This document shows positions 11,454 to 20,299 of a DNA stretch of 64,000 bases, piece after piece (positions within the stretch are counted from its first letter, which is position 1; each line of letters begins with the position of its first letter). The translations under genes were made by a program, and so were the position numbers. The notes beneath the pieces are model-generated. The model saw only the letters and a program-made list of their open reading frames with translations, was not told the DNA's origin and made no database searches. The DNA is from Fredericiella sp963839515 (GTDB lineage: Bacteria > Chloroflexota > Anaerolineae > Caldilineales > Caldilineaceae): positions 30,903 to 94,902 of the forward strand of contig CAWIVN010000016.1 in NCBI GenBank assembly GCA_963839515.1, in the 5' to 3' direction.

Positions 11454-12242
11454 CTAAAGCGGCTCTGCGGTTGGCCCGAATTCGACGATGTGTTGGCGCA
11501 CTTGGGCCGCCAAGGCGCTATATTGGGGTGTGGATAGGATACTGAGGTCGCGCGGTCGCGGCAGGTCGATGGTGACCTGCGCCACAATCCTTCCGGGCCG
11601 GTCGCTCATTACCAGGACGCGATCGGCCAGGAAAGTGGCCTCGTTGATGCTGTGGGTGACCATAAGAACCGTCTTGTGGTGGATGGATTGCAGGCGGAGC
11701 AGTTCCAGGTTGAGCCGTTCGCGCGTTAGCGCGTCCAATTGGCCAAAGGGTTCGTCCATCAGCAGCAAGCGGGGGTTGTGGATCAAGGTGCGCGCCAGCA
11801 CGACACGCTGGTTCATGCCTCCGGAAAGCTGGCGCGGATAAGCCTGGTCAAATCCATGCAGACCCATCAGATTCAAGAGCTCCAATGCATGCGTGCGGTC
11901 TTGATCGGTAACCTTTTTCTGTTGAATTTCAAGCGGCAGCAGCACATTGTCGAGCACTGTGCGCCACGGCATCAGGTTTGTCTTTTGAAAGACAAACCCG
12001 ATGTCGGCGCGCGGCCCAGTGAGCGGCTGACCATCAAACCAGAGCTTGCCGCTATCAGCTGCGACCAGGCCACCAATAATGCGCAGCAACGTACTCTTAC
12101 CGGAGCCGGATGGACCAAGCAGGCAGACAAACTCGCCTGTATCAAGGCGGAAGCTCACTGGCTGCAGCACCGCTAGGGGACGTGGGCCGTCAGTGAAGGT
12201 CTTGGCTACGTTTTCGACCATCAACAAGGCGCGATCTGACAC
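11454..12242 (-). CDS. ABC transporter ATPase, SsuB/TauB type, for riboflavin uptake
   Basis: 262 aa with Walker A (GPSGSGKST), Q-loop (VFQKTNLMPW), signature (LSGGMNQR) and Walker B (LLLMDEPFGQLD). The frame extends further upstream but there overlaps the substrate-binding gene; GTG 12242 is chosen because GGAGAG sits 8 bases before it and it starts 4 bases after the preceding stop. By family it resembles ATPases of nitrate/sulfonate/taurine importers; its position as third gene behind an FMN riboswitch makes riboflavin the likely cargo. Confidence 0.85.
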   Translation of the reverse strand: MSDRALLMVENVAKTFTDGPRPLAVLQPVSFRLDTGEFVCLLGPSGSGKSTLLRIIGGLVAADSGKLWFDGQPLTGPRADIGFVFQKTNLMPWRTVLDNVLLPLEIQQKKVTDQDRTHALELLNLMGLHGFDQAYPRQLSGGMNQRVVLARTLIHNPRLLLMDEPFGQLDALTRERLNLELLRLQSIHHKTVLMVTHSINEATFLADRVLVMSDRPGRIVAQVTIDLPRPRDLSILSTPQYSALAAQVRQHIVEFGPTAEPL

Positions 12243-12246
12243 GCTC

Positions 12247-13269
12247 TCAGCTCTCCACAAACTCATTCGTAAACAAGTCAGCTGCCGGCACGAGCATGTC
12301 GACAAGGCCGATACGCTGCATGAATTCCGCTGCAGCCTCCCAGGCGGCTTCCGTCGTCGCACCCGGCTGCGCGCCCGGCTGTGGCGTCCAGTACGGCATA
12401 GAGGCATCAAAGATGGCCCGATTGGCGGCAGTGTTCTCGCCTCCAGCCTCGGGGACGGATTTCAAGGAGATCTCGAAAGCCTCGTCCGGATTCGCCACAG
12501 TATATGCGATCGAACGTTGCATCGCTCGAACCATGCGCATCACCAGGTCTGGGTTCTCTGTGATCGTTTTTTCGTTTGTAACCAACCCGTTAGCCGGCAC
12601 TGTTAAATACGGGTCGAGCGCGATTTGCGTCGTCGTGATACCTTGCAGCGCCAGCACGACGGGCCCGTTGGCAGCATAGTCCACGGCGGCGTCCACCTGG
12701 CCTTCACTCAAGGCGGCAGCTTGGGTAAAGCCAATGCTTTCCAGCTGGACGTCTTGTTCAGTCAATCCTCCTGCCTCCAGCACACCGCGCAGGGCAACAT
12801 AGGAGGCGCCGAACGGGCCAGGAATCCCAATGCGTTTACCGCGCAGGTCAGCCGGTTCATCGATTCCGGCAGCAGGCTTGGCAATCACTACGACTGGAAA
12901 CTTGGTATACCAATTGGCAACATAGCGGACCGGCAGCCCCTGCGCCCGGCCAAGCACGACCTGGTCCCCGCTGCCGATCATGAAGGGCAGCTCGCCAACA
13001 CCAACCAGCTTCAGGTAATCGTTCTCAAAACCATAGGCCAGTTCCAAGTCGATGCCTTCGTCGGCAAAAAAGCCTTTGTCCAAGCCGGCATAGAACGGCG
13101 CAAACTGCACGCTGGGGACAAACCCGACGCCAAGTTTCACTGCATCCTTACCTGCGGCGGTCGTTGCGTCCGCCCCCGCCGTGTCCGAAACGGTAGCGGG
13201 CGCTGCCGCCGTGCAAGCGGACAGGGTAGAGACGAGCAGAATTGCAAGTAAGCCAACTACACGCGACAT
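12247..13269 (-). CDS. ribY: Riboflavin-binding lipoprotein of an ABC importer (NMT1/THI5-like)
   Basis: About 340 aa. The N-terminus is a lipoprotein signal ending in LSAC, giving a membrane-anchored periplasmic or surface binding protein. The body is of the NMT1/THI5 fold: GVGFVPSVQFAPFYAGLDKGFF near the N-terminus, then IGSGDQVVLGRAQG and GKRIGIPGPFGAS. Members bind thiamine pyrimidines, sulfonates or, in Chloroflexi, riboflavin (RibY). The upstream FMN riboswitch points to riboflavin. The ATG at 13269 places the hydrophobic core correctly; the frame extends 8 codons further without improving the signal. Confidence 0.82.
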   Translation of the reverse strand: MSRVVGLLAILLVSTLSACTAAAPATVSDTAGADATTAAGKDAVKLGVGFVPSVQFAPFYAGLDKGFFADEGIDLELAYGFENDYLKLVGVGELPFMIGSGDQVVLGRAQGLPVRYVANWYTKFPVVVIAKPAAGIDEPADLRGKRIGIPGPFGASYVALRGVLEAGGLTEQDVQLESIGFTQAAALSEGQVDAAVDYAANGPVVLALQGITTTQIALDPYLTVPANGLVTNEKTITENPDLVMRMVRAMQRSIAYTVANPDEAFEISLKSVPEAGGENTAANRAIFDASMPYWTPQPGAQPGATTEAAWEAAAEFMQRIGLVDMLVPAADLFTNEFVES

Positions 13270-13320
13270 GCCAGACGATCCTTTCCAAGCCAAGGCGGAA
13301 ACCCATGGCGTTCGTATGAT

Positions 13321-14163
13321 TTACGCTTGCTGCTGCCAGCGCAGGAAGTGCTTTTCCAGCAGTGCGACCGCAAGATAGAGGGCCTGAGCGATCAGGACCA
13401 AGGCAATGACAGCCACAAACATCAGCGGTGTATCCAAGATACCGCGGCCCAAGTTGATCAAGAAGCCAAGACCGGCATCGGCGCCTACAAACTCGCCGAC
13501 GACTGCTCCCACCACTGCCAAGGTGACGCTGAGCTTTAGCCCGGCAAAGATTACCGGCAGCGCTGCCGGCAGCTCAAGCTTCCAGAATAACTGGCTGTGG
13601 CTTGCGCGCAGGCTGCGCATCAGATCGTGCAGGTCCGGATCGACGTTGCGGATGCCCACAATGGTGCTGATCAACAGCGGGAAGAAGCTGATCAAGGCGC
13701 ACACGATCACCTTGCTCCCCAGCCCGCTGCCCAGCCAGATGATCAGTAGAGGCGCAATTGCTACGATCGGAACGCTCTGGCTGGCAACGATGTAGGGGGA
13801 CGCGATGCGTTCCAGCTGCCGATGTTTGCCCAGAAAGTAGCCGAGCACGAAGGCCGCGCTGAGCCCCAGCGCCAGGCCGAGCGCGATCTCGACCAGGGTC
13901 ACTTCGGCGTGGCGCAGCAGCGTGCCATCGCCCAGCGCCGCCAGGAATTTCTGAAAAATCAACGTGGGCGAGGGCAGAATAAAAGGCGGCAATTCTTGCC
14001 AGCGTACCAGCGCTTCCCATAACAAGATCGCCAAGATCAGCACGAGAATTCCAAGTGCTGGGCCCCGCAGCCGTTGGATGCGTTCGCGCCGCGCTGTCTG
14101 CAGCTGTGCGTCCGCTGCCCACCGCCGATGGGGTTCTTGTGTTGCGTACGTGTCGTAGGCCAT
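13321..14163 (-). CDS. ribX: ABC transporter permease, SsuC/TauC type, for riboflavin uptake
   Basis: 280 aa with about six membrane helices and the EAA loop region (NVDPDLHDLMRSLRASHSQLFWKLELPAALP). The frame is open back to 14367, but that extension reads through a terminator hairpin; ATG 14163 has AAAGGAAGG upstream and is the credible start. It is the first gene of the minus-strand operon permease, binding protein, ATPase, controlled by the FMN aptamer at 14403-14584. The name ribX follows the Chloroflexi RibXY proposal and rests on context. Confidence 0.82.
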   Translation of the reverse strand: MAYDTYATQEPHRRWAADAQLQTARRERIQRLRGPALGILVLILAILLWEALVRWQELPPFILPSPTLIFQKFLAALGDGTLLRHAEVTLVEIALGLALGLSAAFVLGYFLGKHRQLERIASPYIVASQSVPIVAIAPLLIIWLGSGLGSKVIVCALISFFPLLISTIVGIRNVDPDLHDLMRSLRASHSQLFWKLELPAALPVIFAGLKLSVTLAVVGAVVGEFVGADAGLGFLINLGRGILDTPLMFVAVIALVLIAQALYLAVALLEKHFLRWQQQA

Positions 14164-14191
14164 GCTGTGCCTTCCTTTACTACCAGAAATT

Positions 14192-14227
14192 ACCAAACAA
14201 AATCCCGAAGCAGCTGCTGCTTCGGGA
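14192..14227 (-). terminator. Second leader terminator, close to ribX start
   Basis: On the minus strand TCCCGAAGCAG/CTGCTTCGGGA (11-bp stem, 3-base loop) is followed by TTTTGTTTGG. It stands 30-60 bases before the ribX ATG and downstream of the first riboswitch terminator, so the leader has two stop points in series. Confidence 0.7.
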
Positions 14228-14321
14228 CAGGAGAATCGCAATGTGTTGGTTAATGGGTTGCCGCACGCGTATTGCGCGCCACGCCTACCCGACAGGAACT
14301 TGGCTCCATTGGCTGCCATGA

Positions 14322-14358
14322 CAAAAAATGCCGGACCATTCATTATGAATGCTCCGGG
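14322..14358 (-). terminator. Expression-platform terminator of the FMN riboswitch
   Basis: A long hairpin CCGGAGCATTCA/TGAATGGTCCGG with one mismatch ends in ATTTTTT (plus-strand A-run 14323-14328). It begins about 45 bases after the aptamer, the arrangement expected for transcription attenuation when FMN is bound. Confidence 0.75.
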
Positions 14359-14402
14359 ACATGTCATAACTCACGCCGCAGGAAGTTTCCCGCTTCGCCA
14401 GC

Positions 14403-14584
14403 ACCTTCTTTCATCCGGACTATACCGTCGGCGTCGGAATTCCAGCTTCCCTATCCTGCTGGTCACCGCACTCATGCCGTCCTGCCTTGCAGCAGTCTGA
14501 CTCGCGGGCTTGTCACTCTGATCGAATGACTTACCGCCGATCGGGAATTGGGAACAGCAGTTCCCTCACCCTGCCCCGAAGGTC
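14403..14584 (-). promoter_or_regulatory. FMN riboswitch (RFN element)
   Basis: Reading the minus strand, the conserved RFN blocks appear in order: CTTCGGGGCAGGGTG, AATTCCCGATCGGCGGTAAG, GACAAGCCCGCGAG, then GGAATTCCGACGCCGACGG, TATAGTCCGGATGAAAG. The outer P1 stem closes through CCTTC and GAAGG. Known RFN elements bind FMN and shut down riboflavin synthesis or uptake genes. Here the aptamer precedes an NMT1-like ABC importer, so the system should be riboflavin uptake repressed by FMN. Confidence 0.95.
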
Positions 14585-14604
14585 GATATTTAGTTCTGCT
14601 TCTT

Positions 14605-14633
14605 ATCATAGTCAAGGCTACGTGCAACGTCAA
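14605..14633 (-). promoter_or_regulatory. Promoter of the riboflavin transporter operon
   Basis: On the minus strand TTGACG (14628-14633), a 17-base spacer and TATGAT (14605-14610). The transcript would start near 14598, about 14 bases before the FMN aptamer. Confidence 0.75.
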
Positions 14634-14704
14634 GTAGGCCGAGATACTGTTATTTGGGTGACAGGTGTCCTGTCTTGGGAAGTGAGGCGCTAGTGGACCG
14701 GCCT

Positions 14705-15721
14705 TTAGACTGCCTGCACAGGCTGCTCAAGTACAGCAGGAGGCACGCGCAGGCCGCGTATTGGGTGGCCCGCCACGGCACTCATGATGATGTCGGCAAT
14801 GGTTTGGGCGGTGATGTGTCCGTTGGGAACAGAGCCTCCCTCGCTTGGCTTGACGTCGATGTAGCCGCCGCGTCCCGTGTGGCCCATACCCGCCATGGGG
14901 ATGACTGTCACGCGCCGTTGGCGGATGGCACGGTTCCACTCTGAGGAGGCAGAGAAGGGCCATCGGCCCGGCATCATGAGCCGCCACACTTGGGCCTTGT
15001 CGTTGGAACCCAAGAGATGGTAAACATGATCTGCCGCCAGAACGCCGGGGTCACTGCCAAAAATACCACCTAATGACACCATGTAGATCGGCCCTTTGAC
15101 CCATTCGCGCAAGTAAGTGATTGCACCAATTCCCATTTGGGCGGAGCCGCTGTAGCCGACAATAAAAATCGGGACCTTGGTCTCAGGGTCGTACTGGTAG
15201 CGCAGCAAGCTGTCGAGAAAGACCTCTGCCATGGCCTGGCCATAAAGCGGGGCATAGCGACGGTCGATAGCGATGGCTACTTGAAACAGGTTGCGTATAT
15301 TGATCAGGTAACCGGCCAGCGCCGGGCCGTAGCGCTTGCGCTCCAGCGCCCAACGCCAGATGCGCGAAAAGTATGGCTGGCCAGTCAGAGCTAGGTTGTT
15401 AACCGAATAGGGAAAGATATCGTCGAGCACAACTGCGTTTGGCACGCGTTGCGCCAACTGGCGCAAAAACTCCTGCTCGCGAAAGCTCAACGTATGCCCG
15501 GAAACACGGCCAATGCCCGAGAGGAACAGGACGTAACAACTCGGCTGGTCGTGAACCGCGCGTACGATGCCATCGGAGGGAATTTGGTCATGGTAGATTT
15601 TGTCGCCGAACCAGCCTGCCCACCAGCCAAGCGTTTCAAATGGCGCAAGAGAGGCCCACAGGAAGAACGCCACGACCAGCGCCATCGGCACGAGCCATAT
15701 TTCAACCGGTGGAGCTTGCAT
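14705..15721 (-). CDS. Membrane-anchored protein of unknown function, possible alpha/beta hydrolase
   Basis: 338 aa. One N-terminal membrane helix (residues 8-27) is followed by a soluble body. Features seen: YVLFLSGIGRVSG near residue 63, and FIVGYSGSAQMG near 188, a G-x-S-x-(A/G)-like nucleophile elbow; HTGRGGYIDV near 279 could supply a catalytic His. I do not recognise a named family, and a hydrolase role is inference only. Its start overlaps the end of the upstream multi-pass membrane gene by 20 bases, so the two form one transcript and may act together. Confidence 0.6.
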   Translation of the reverse strand: MQAPPVEIWLVPMALVVAFFLWASLAPFETLGWWAGWFGDKIYHDQIPSDGIVRAVHDQPSCYVLFLSGIGRVSGHTLSFREQEFLRQLAQRVPNAVVLDDIFPYSVNNLALTGQPYFSRIWRWALERKRYGPALAGYLINIRNLFQVAIAIDRRYAPLYGQAMAEVFLDSLLRYQYDPETKVPIFIVGYSGSAQMGIGAITYLREWVKGPIYMVSLGGIFGSDPGVLAADHVYHLLGSNDKAQVWRLMMPGRWPFSASSEWNRAIRQRRVTVIPMAGMGHTGRGGYIDVKPSEGGSVPNGHITAQTIADIIMSAVAGHPIRGLRVPPAVLEQPVQAV

Positions 15722-16454
15722 GTTGCTGTACCTCGGGTGGGGGTAGGGCTTCGGCGGCTACGGCCTTGTTGCACCGCCGGCGCCAACTTTCCAATTGGAG
15801 ATACCATGTACGAGTGGGGCGGCGGCGAACGCGTGTTACGTCTTGTGCCCGCACGTCGTACGATACGCCAGTCGCATGGCTGGCAAGCCAACGCTGCAGA
15901 CGCATCACCGGCCGGCCGATAGTGCGGCGTACGGTTTGCAGCAGAATCCAGCCCGTGATTGCGAGGACGACAGCCTGCCAAATTTCCAACTGCATGCCCA
16001 CGCGAATGGCTACAATCACAGCCAACATGCTCCAAAGCGAAAGGATGATCCCGAACAAGTTTCCCAAGTAGGGCGTAAGCACAAAAAAGGAAAATATTAG
16101 GGGCGCATAGGAGAGGCCCACAGCGCTGGCCACCGCCAACAAAGACTGATCCTGCTGGAACAGGGCACTCCCGGCCAGCCAAATTGTCATGGTCCACAAG
16201 ACGTAGCCTACCATGTGAGTGGCCGTGGCGATGGCAAGGGCCAGGCCAAAACGTGAGGCGCGGATGTGATTGAGAAAGAGACTCAAGCTCTGACCCACCG
16301 CCTCGGACGCGCCAGCCATCGCCACCACGCCCAGCGCAACCCAAATCCCATTCGGCGCTGTCTGGATAGCGGCGAAGATTTGGGGATCGAGTCTCAGCGC
16401 CATGGAGATCGTCCGAAAGAAAGATGGTAAATCGCCGCTAAACATGTGCTCCAC
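15702..16454 (-). CDS. Multi-pass membrane protein, YIP1-like
   Basis: 250 aa with about five hydrophobic segments between residues 35 and 185 and a basic, Arg/Trp-rich C-terminal tail (about 190-240) that should face the cytoplasm. The hydrophobic layout and the PTPYLGNLFG-like central loop (here LTPYLGNLFGI) resemble Yip1/YhgE-type families, but no diagnostic motif is present. It overlaps the next gene by 20 bases. The gene is divergent from the CapA-like gene at 16501, with only 46 bases between the two starts. Confidence 0.55.
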   Translation of the reverse strand: MEHMFSGDLPSFFRTISMALRLDPQIFAAIQTAPNGIWVALGVVAMAGASEAVGQSLSLFLNHIRASRFGLALAIATATHMVGYVLWTMTIWLAGSALFQQDQSLLAVASAVGLSYAPLIFSFFVLTPYLGNLFGIILSLWSMLAVIVAIRVGMQLEIWQAVVLAITGWILLQTVRRTIGRPVMRLQRWLASHATGVSYDVRAQDVTRVRRRPTRTWYLQLESWRRRCNKAVAAEALPPPEVQQHASSTG

Positions 16455-16500
16455 GCTGTACCGTCACACGACTAAATGAACCGTATTATACTCCGTACTC

Positions 16501-18351
16501 GTGGAAAATCACATTAGCGTAGTACGATCCCCTGGATTATACTTTGCAAACATGCGAAATGCTCCTGTCTCCTCAAAATTTCTTGTCGTTTTGAGTATTG
16601 CCATGATCGCAGGTGGGTTCGCGCTTGGTCTCTGGGCCTTTACAAATAGCCCATTTGGCGCACAGGCGAGTTCGCAGCCGGCGGCAGTGGCCGTCGCGGC
16701 TGGCGCCACTGCCAAGGATATTGCCGAAGGGAATGGACATTCGGTGAGTGCAGCAAGCGACAGCAGCGCCCCGATTGAAGGGGATGTTGGGGACCGCACT
16801 GCTTATTCCGCCGCACCGGCAGAGTTCCCGAGCCTTCCCTTGCTGGCGGTGGAACTTGGCGACGCACCTGCCAGCATGACTGCTGCCGTGATGAGAGCCG
16901 CCGCACGGCTCAGCGACACTGTACTTCTGACAACGACCGCAACGGCAGCGCCGGCGATTCGATTTACAGTCGAACCGGGCGTGGGCACACTTGTCTATAC
17001 GGTGACTTTTGCCGTCGCTTCACGTTTCGACACGTTGGAACCCACCATTGACTGGCAGCAACTACGTAAGAACTGGAGCAGCGGCAGCGTTTCGTATACG
17101 CAGATTGCCGTGTTGAGCGATACTTTGCCGGCGCTGCACACTGTGCTGGGCACACCGGGCCCACTCGTGCGTGGTTATGCTGTGACGGAGGATGTGGTAG
17201 CTGCCGCCTGGCAGGACCACACCACGCTGGCCGTGTTGCCGTTCGATCAACTTGAGCCGCGGCTGGCTGTGTTTGCCGTCGACGGACAGAACCCAATCGA
17301 GAACAGCGCCCACTACACGGCGACCGAGTATCCGTTGATCACCGATGTTTATGCCCAGATTGCCGAGGGCGATGCGGTCGAACTGGCGCTGGCGCGCAAG
17401 GCATTGAGCGTGTTGCCGGCCGGCAACCGGCTTCCGGAACACCTGACAATTGTCGCCATGTCTGGCGTCACAGCCATGTGCCGCCAAACCGCAGCGCAGA
17501 TGGACCGACTGGGGTCAGCATGGCCGGCCGAGGTCGTAGGCCCCGAATTGGCTGCAGCCGACATCACGCATATCAGCAACGAAGTGCCGTTTGTGCCGGG
17601 CTGTGAAACGAATACGAGCGCCGACAATCTTACCTTCTGTTCGAAGCCCGAATACATGGAAGCGCTGACGGCCTCAGGCGTAGACATCATCGGCCTGACT
17701 GGCAATCACCAGAACGACTACGGGCGCCAAAATGCGCTCAAATCGCTGGACATCTATGAGAAGGCCGGGTTGCCCGTTTATGGCGGGGGGCGCAACAAGC
17801 AAGCCGCCTTTGCGCCGTTGATTATTGAACACAACGGCAATCGGCTGGCGTTTTTGGGCGCCAACAGCTATGGCCCCAAGTTCGCCTGGGCCACTGACGA
17901 TCAGCCCGGCAGCGCAGAGTTCGATTTGGCAATCATGTCCGCCATGGTGCGTGAACTCAAGCAGGAGAATAAGGCGGATGTGGTCTTAGCCGAGTTGCAG
18001 TATCAGGAGAGCTATGACACGCAGCCCCTGCTTGACCAACGCCAGGACTTCACGGCACTGGTGCGTGCGGGCGCGGATATTGTAACCGGCGTGCAGAGCC
18101 ATGTTCCGCAGGGGATGGAGTTTACCGACGACAAGCTGGTCCTCTATGGGCTGGGTAACCTCTATTTCGACCAAATGTGGGAGCAGGCGACGCGCGAGGG
18201 TATGATTGTCAAGCACACCATTTATGAAGGGCGGCACATCAGCACGCAGGTTTTGACCACGCTGCTATACGATTACGGCCAGCCGCGTTGGACCACGCCG
18301 GCGCAGCGGGACAGCATTCTCACGCGCGTGTTTGCTAACAGCTACTGGTAA
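16501..18351 (+). CDS. CapA-family (PGA_cap) metallophosphoesterase-like protein
   Basis: 616 aa. An N-terminal signal-anchor (about 25-48) is followed by a low-similarity region rich in Ala, Val and Thr, then the CapA domain from about residue 315. Diagnostic pieces: ISNEVPFVPGC, GLTGNHQNDYG (the His of NHxxD-type metal site), AFLGANSY, and GVQSHVPQGME with its His. CapA proteins are linked to poly-gamma-glutamate synthesis or export, but many stand-alone members have unknown substrates and no capB/capC lies here. GTG 16501 is the longest start; ATG 16552 would still keep the anchor. Confidence 0.8.
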   Translation: MENHISVVRSPGLYFANMRNAPVSSKFLVVLSIAMIAGGFALGLWAFTNSPFGAQASSQPAAVAVAAGATAKDIAEGNGHSVSAASDSSAPIEGDVGDRTAYSAAPAEFPSLPLLAVELGDAPASMTAAVMRAAARLSDTVLLTTTATAAPAIRFTVEPGVGTLVYTVTFAVASRFDTLEPTIDWQQLRKNWSSGSVSYTQIAVLSDTLPALHTVLGTPGPLVRGYAVTEDVVAAAWQDHTTLAVLPFDQLEPRLAVFAVDGQNPIENSAHYTATEYPLITDVYAQIAEGDAVELALARKALSVLPAGNRLPEHLTIVAMSGVTAMCRQTAAQMDRLGSAWPAEVVGPELAAADITHISNEVPFVPGCETNTSADNLTFCSKPEYMEALTASGVDIIGLTGNHQNDYGRQNALKSLDIYEKAGLPVYGGGRNKQAAFAPLIIEHNGNRLAFLGANSYGPKFAWATDDQPGSAEFDLAIMSAMVRELKQENKADVVLAELQYQESYDTQPLLDQRQDFTALVRAGADIVTGVQSHVPQGMEFTDDKLVLYGLGNLYFDQMWEQATREGMIVKHTIYEGRHISTQVLTTLLYDYGQPRWTTPAQRDSILTRVFANSYW

Positions 18352-18547
18352 ATGGCTGGCTCACCCTGCCGACATGAGAGTTACATGAAAGATGCAGCGC
18401 CAATCCGCAAAATTGTTGCTGCAAAGCACGTCAGGCAGTATAATCCGGTGCTGCGCTGCCGGCGTTGAAATCGCACCCCCCAATGGTGTGGCGCTGCACC
18501 GCAGTTTTCGATCCATTGATTGCTATGCAACCCTTTCTGAGGTCTAC

Positions 18548-19327
18548 ATGACAACCACACCCACCAAAGATCCGTCCAACAAGAATTCGGCTGGCAAGCC
18601 TGCTGCCAAGCCGGCCCCGCCGGCCAAAACGACGAAAAAAGTCTCCAGTGGCGAATCGCGCATTAACAGCTCCAATATCGGCCTGTGGCTGATTGGCGCT
18701 TCGGTTGCAATTGTGGCGCTCGTCGTGGGCATCATTGTGCTTAATGAGAACAGGGCCAAGAGTGCCCCGGTTGCGCAGCCAGACGTGCCTGCCGAATGGA
18801 TTAACCGCAATGTGGTGGGCAGCCCGGATGCGCCCGTTACCGTGCAGTTGTGGGAGGATTTCCTGTGCCCTTCCTGCCAGTCATTTGCGCAGACGGTCAA
18901 GCCGCAGCTGTTTGCCAACTATGTAAAGTCCGGCCAGGTGCGTGTCGAGTATCACTACTTCCCGCTGCAGCAGCATGAGCCGGGCGCAACCATGAGTGCC
19001 TTGGCAGCGGAGTGCGCATCCGACCAAGGCATGTTCTGGCCATACCACGACCGCGTCTTCCAAATGGCGCGCGTGGACCAGCAAGGGGCCACGCAGTTTG
19101 ACGACCTGGTAGGCTATGCACAAGGCATGGGCATGGATGAAGCCAAATTCCGGACTTGCTTGAGCAGCCAAGAGCACTTGAGCACTGTCACAGATTCGTT
19201 GGCGCAGGCACAACAACTCAATCTCCAGTTTACGCCCTCGATCATTGTGGGCGACACATTGCTGCAGGACTCGAGCTTTCCGTCGCTAGCGGCAGAAATC
19301 GATCGGCAGCTGGCGGCGGCCCAATAA
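18548..19327 (+). CDS. DsbA-like thiol oxidoreductase, membrane-anchored
   Basis: 259 aa. A Lys/Pro/Ala-rich cytoplasmic tail (1-38) precedes one membrane helix (about 45-65) and a thioredoxin-like domain with inserted helices. The active site is CPSC (LWEDFLCPSCQSF), the cis-Pro region is FTPSIIVGD, matching the DsbA/BdbD group. It would introduce disulfides in exported proteins. The gene 26 bases downstream encodes DsbB, the expected reoxidant. ATG 18548 is chosen over an extended frame at 18392 because the extension lacks coding character. Confidence 0.9.
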   Translation: MTTTPTKDPSNKNSAGKPAAKPAPPAKTTKKVSSGESRINSSNIGLWLIGASVAIVALVVGIIVLNENRAKSAPVAQPDVPAEWINRNVVGSPDAPVTVQLWEDFLCPSCQSFAQTVKPQLFANYVKSGQVRVEYHYFPLQQHEPGATMSALAAECASDQGMFWPYHDRVFQMARVDQQGATQFDDLVGYAQGMGMDEAKFRTCLSSQEHLSTVTDSLAQAQQLNLQFTPSIIVGDTLLQDSSFPSLAAEIDRQLAAAQ

Positions 19328-19353
19328 CCGCGCCTAGAAACGAGCGTTGATCC

Positions 19354-20274
19354 ATGGAGCGAGCTTCCAGTTGGCTGAACCGCAACAGCATGTACATCGC
19401 GCTGTTGGCAGCATGGATCGCTATGTGCGGCAGCCTTTACTTCAGCGAAGTAAAGGGTTACGTACCGTGCGTCTTGTGCTGGTATCAGCGCATTCTGATG
19501 TATCCCTTGGCGGCCATTATTGCCATTGGGCTGTTGCGGCGTGACTGGCATCTGCCATATTACGTGCTGCCGTTCTCGCTGTTCGGTTTGTGTGTTTCGA
19601 CCTATCATTACTTGCTGGAGAAGACCGATATCTTTGCCGGCGCCGCCGCATGCCGGCAAGGTGTATCATGCACTACGCAGTGGATCAACTGGTTTGGATT
19701 CGTAACGATTCCTTTCCTGGCACTGATCGGTTTTCTGATCATCACCCTCATGTCGGTGATCGCTTTGGTCAACCGCGAACCGGTGGGTGAGGACGAAGAG
19801 GGCGATCCGCTGCGCACGCCGTGGCTGCGGGTGGCTGCGCCGGTTGTCGCCGTACTTGCCGTGTTTGCGGTACTGTTCATCACGGGCGCGCCGCCTGCCC
19901 AAGCGCAAGGCAACACGCCAGTGTCGACGGCCTTCCCTGTCGCAAATGTGACGCCTGGACCGCAGGCGTCGGCCGGCCACGCCGAGCACAGTGCGGCCGC
20001 AGTGGATCGCGGTGGACAGCTCTTTCGCGAATCATGCGCCGCTTGTCATGGTATTGACGCCAAGGGTGTGGCAAACTTAGGGAACCAGCTGGCTGGTTCA
20101 GATTTCGTGAATGGCAAGACGGATGCGGAGCTATTGGCGGTGGTTCGCGCAGGTCGCGATCTCACCAGTCCGGACAACACGACGGGTCTGGTTATGCCGC
20201 CCAGCGGCGGCCGGCCCGATCTAAGCGATCAGGATCTGCTCTCGATCATCGCCTTTATACGGGCGCAGCCTTGA
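19354..20274 (+). CDS. DsbB/BdbC-type disulfide oxidoreductase fused to cytochrome c
   Basis: 306 aa. Residues 1-140 are a four-helix DsbB/BdbC unit with CVLC in the first external loop and the second redox pair CRQGVSC. A fifth helix (about 165-185) leads to an exported class I cytochrome c domain with one heme motif, CAACH, near residue 225, and a distal Met candidate in VMPPSGG. DsbB passes electrons from DsbA to quinone; the fused heme suggests an alternative exit to a terminal oxidase. It directly follows the DsbA-like gene. I did not find this fusion explained by the standard BdbC model. Confidence 0.88.
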   Translation: MERASSWLNRNSMYIALLAAWIAMCGSLYFSEVKGYVPCVLCWYQRILMYPLAAIIAIGLLRRDWHLPYYVLPFSLFGLCVSTYHYLLEKTDIFAGAAACRQGVSCTTQWINWFGFVTIPFLALIGFLIITLMSVIALVNREPVGEDEEGDPLRTPWLRVAAPVVAVLAVFAVLFITGAPPAQAQGNTPVSTAFPVANVTPGPQASAGHAEHSAAAVDRGGQLFRESCAACHGIDAKGVANLGNQLAGSDFVNGKTDAELLAVVRAGRDLTSPDNTTGLVMPPSGGRPDLSDQDLLSIIAFIRAQP

Positions 20275-20299
20275 TCGCCTACGCTAGGAATGGCAAGAT

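Noticed and set aside
15439..16344. Long overlapping frames on both strands opposite the two membrane genes
   Set aside because: Arg/Cys/Trp-rich composition typical of out-of-frame reading; no hydrophobic pattern or motifs.
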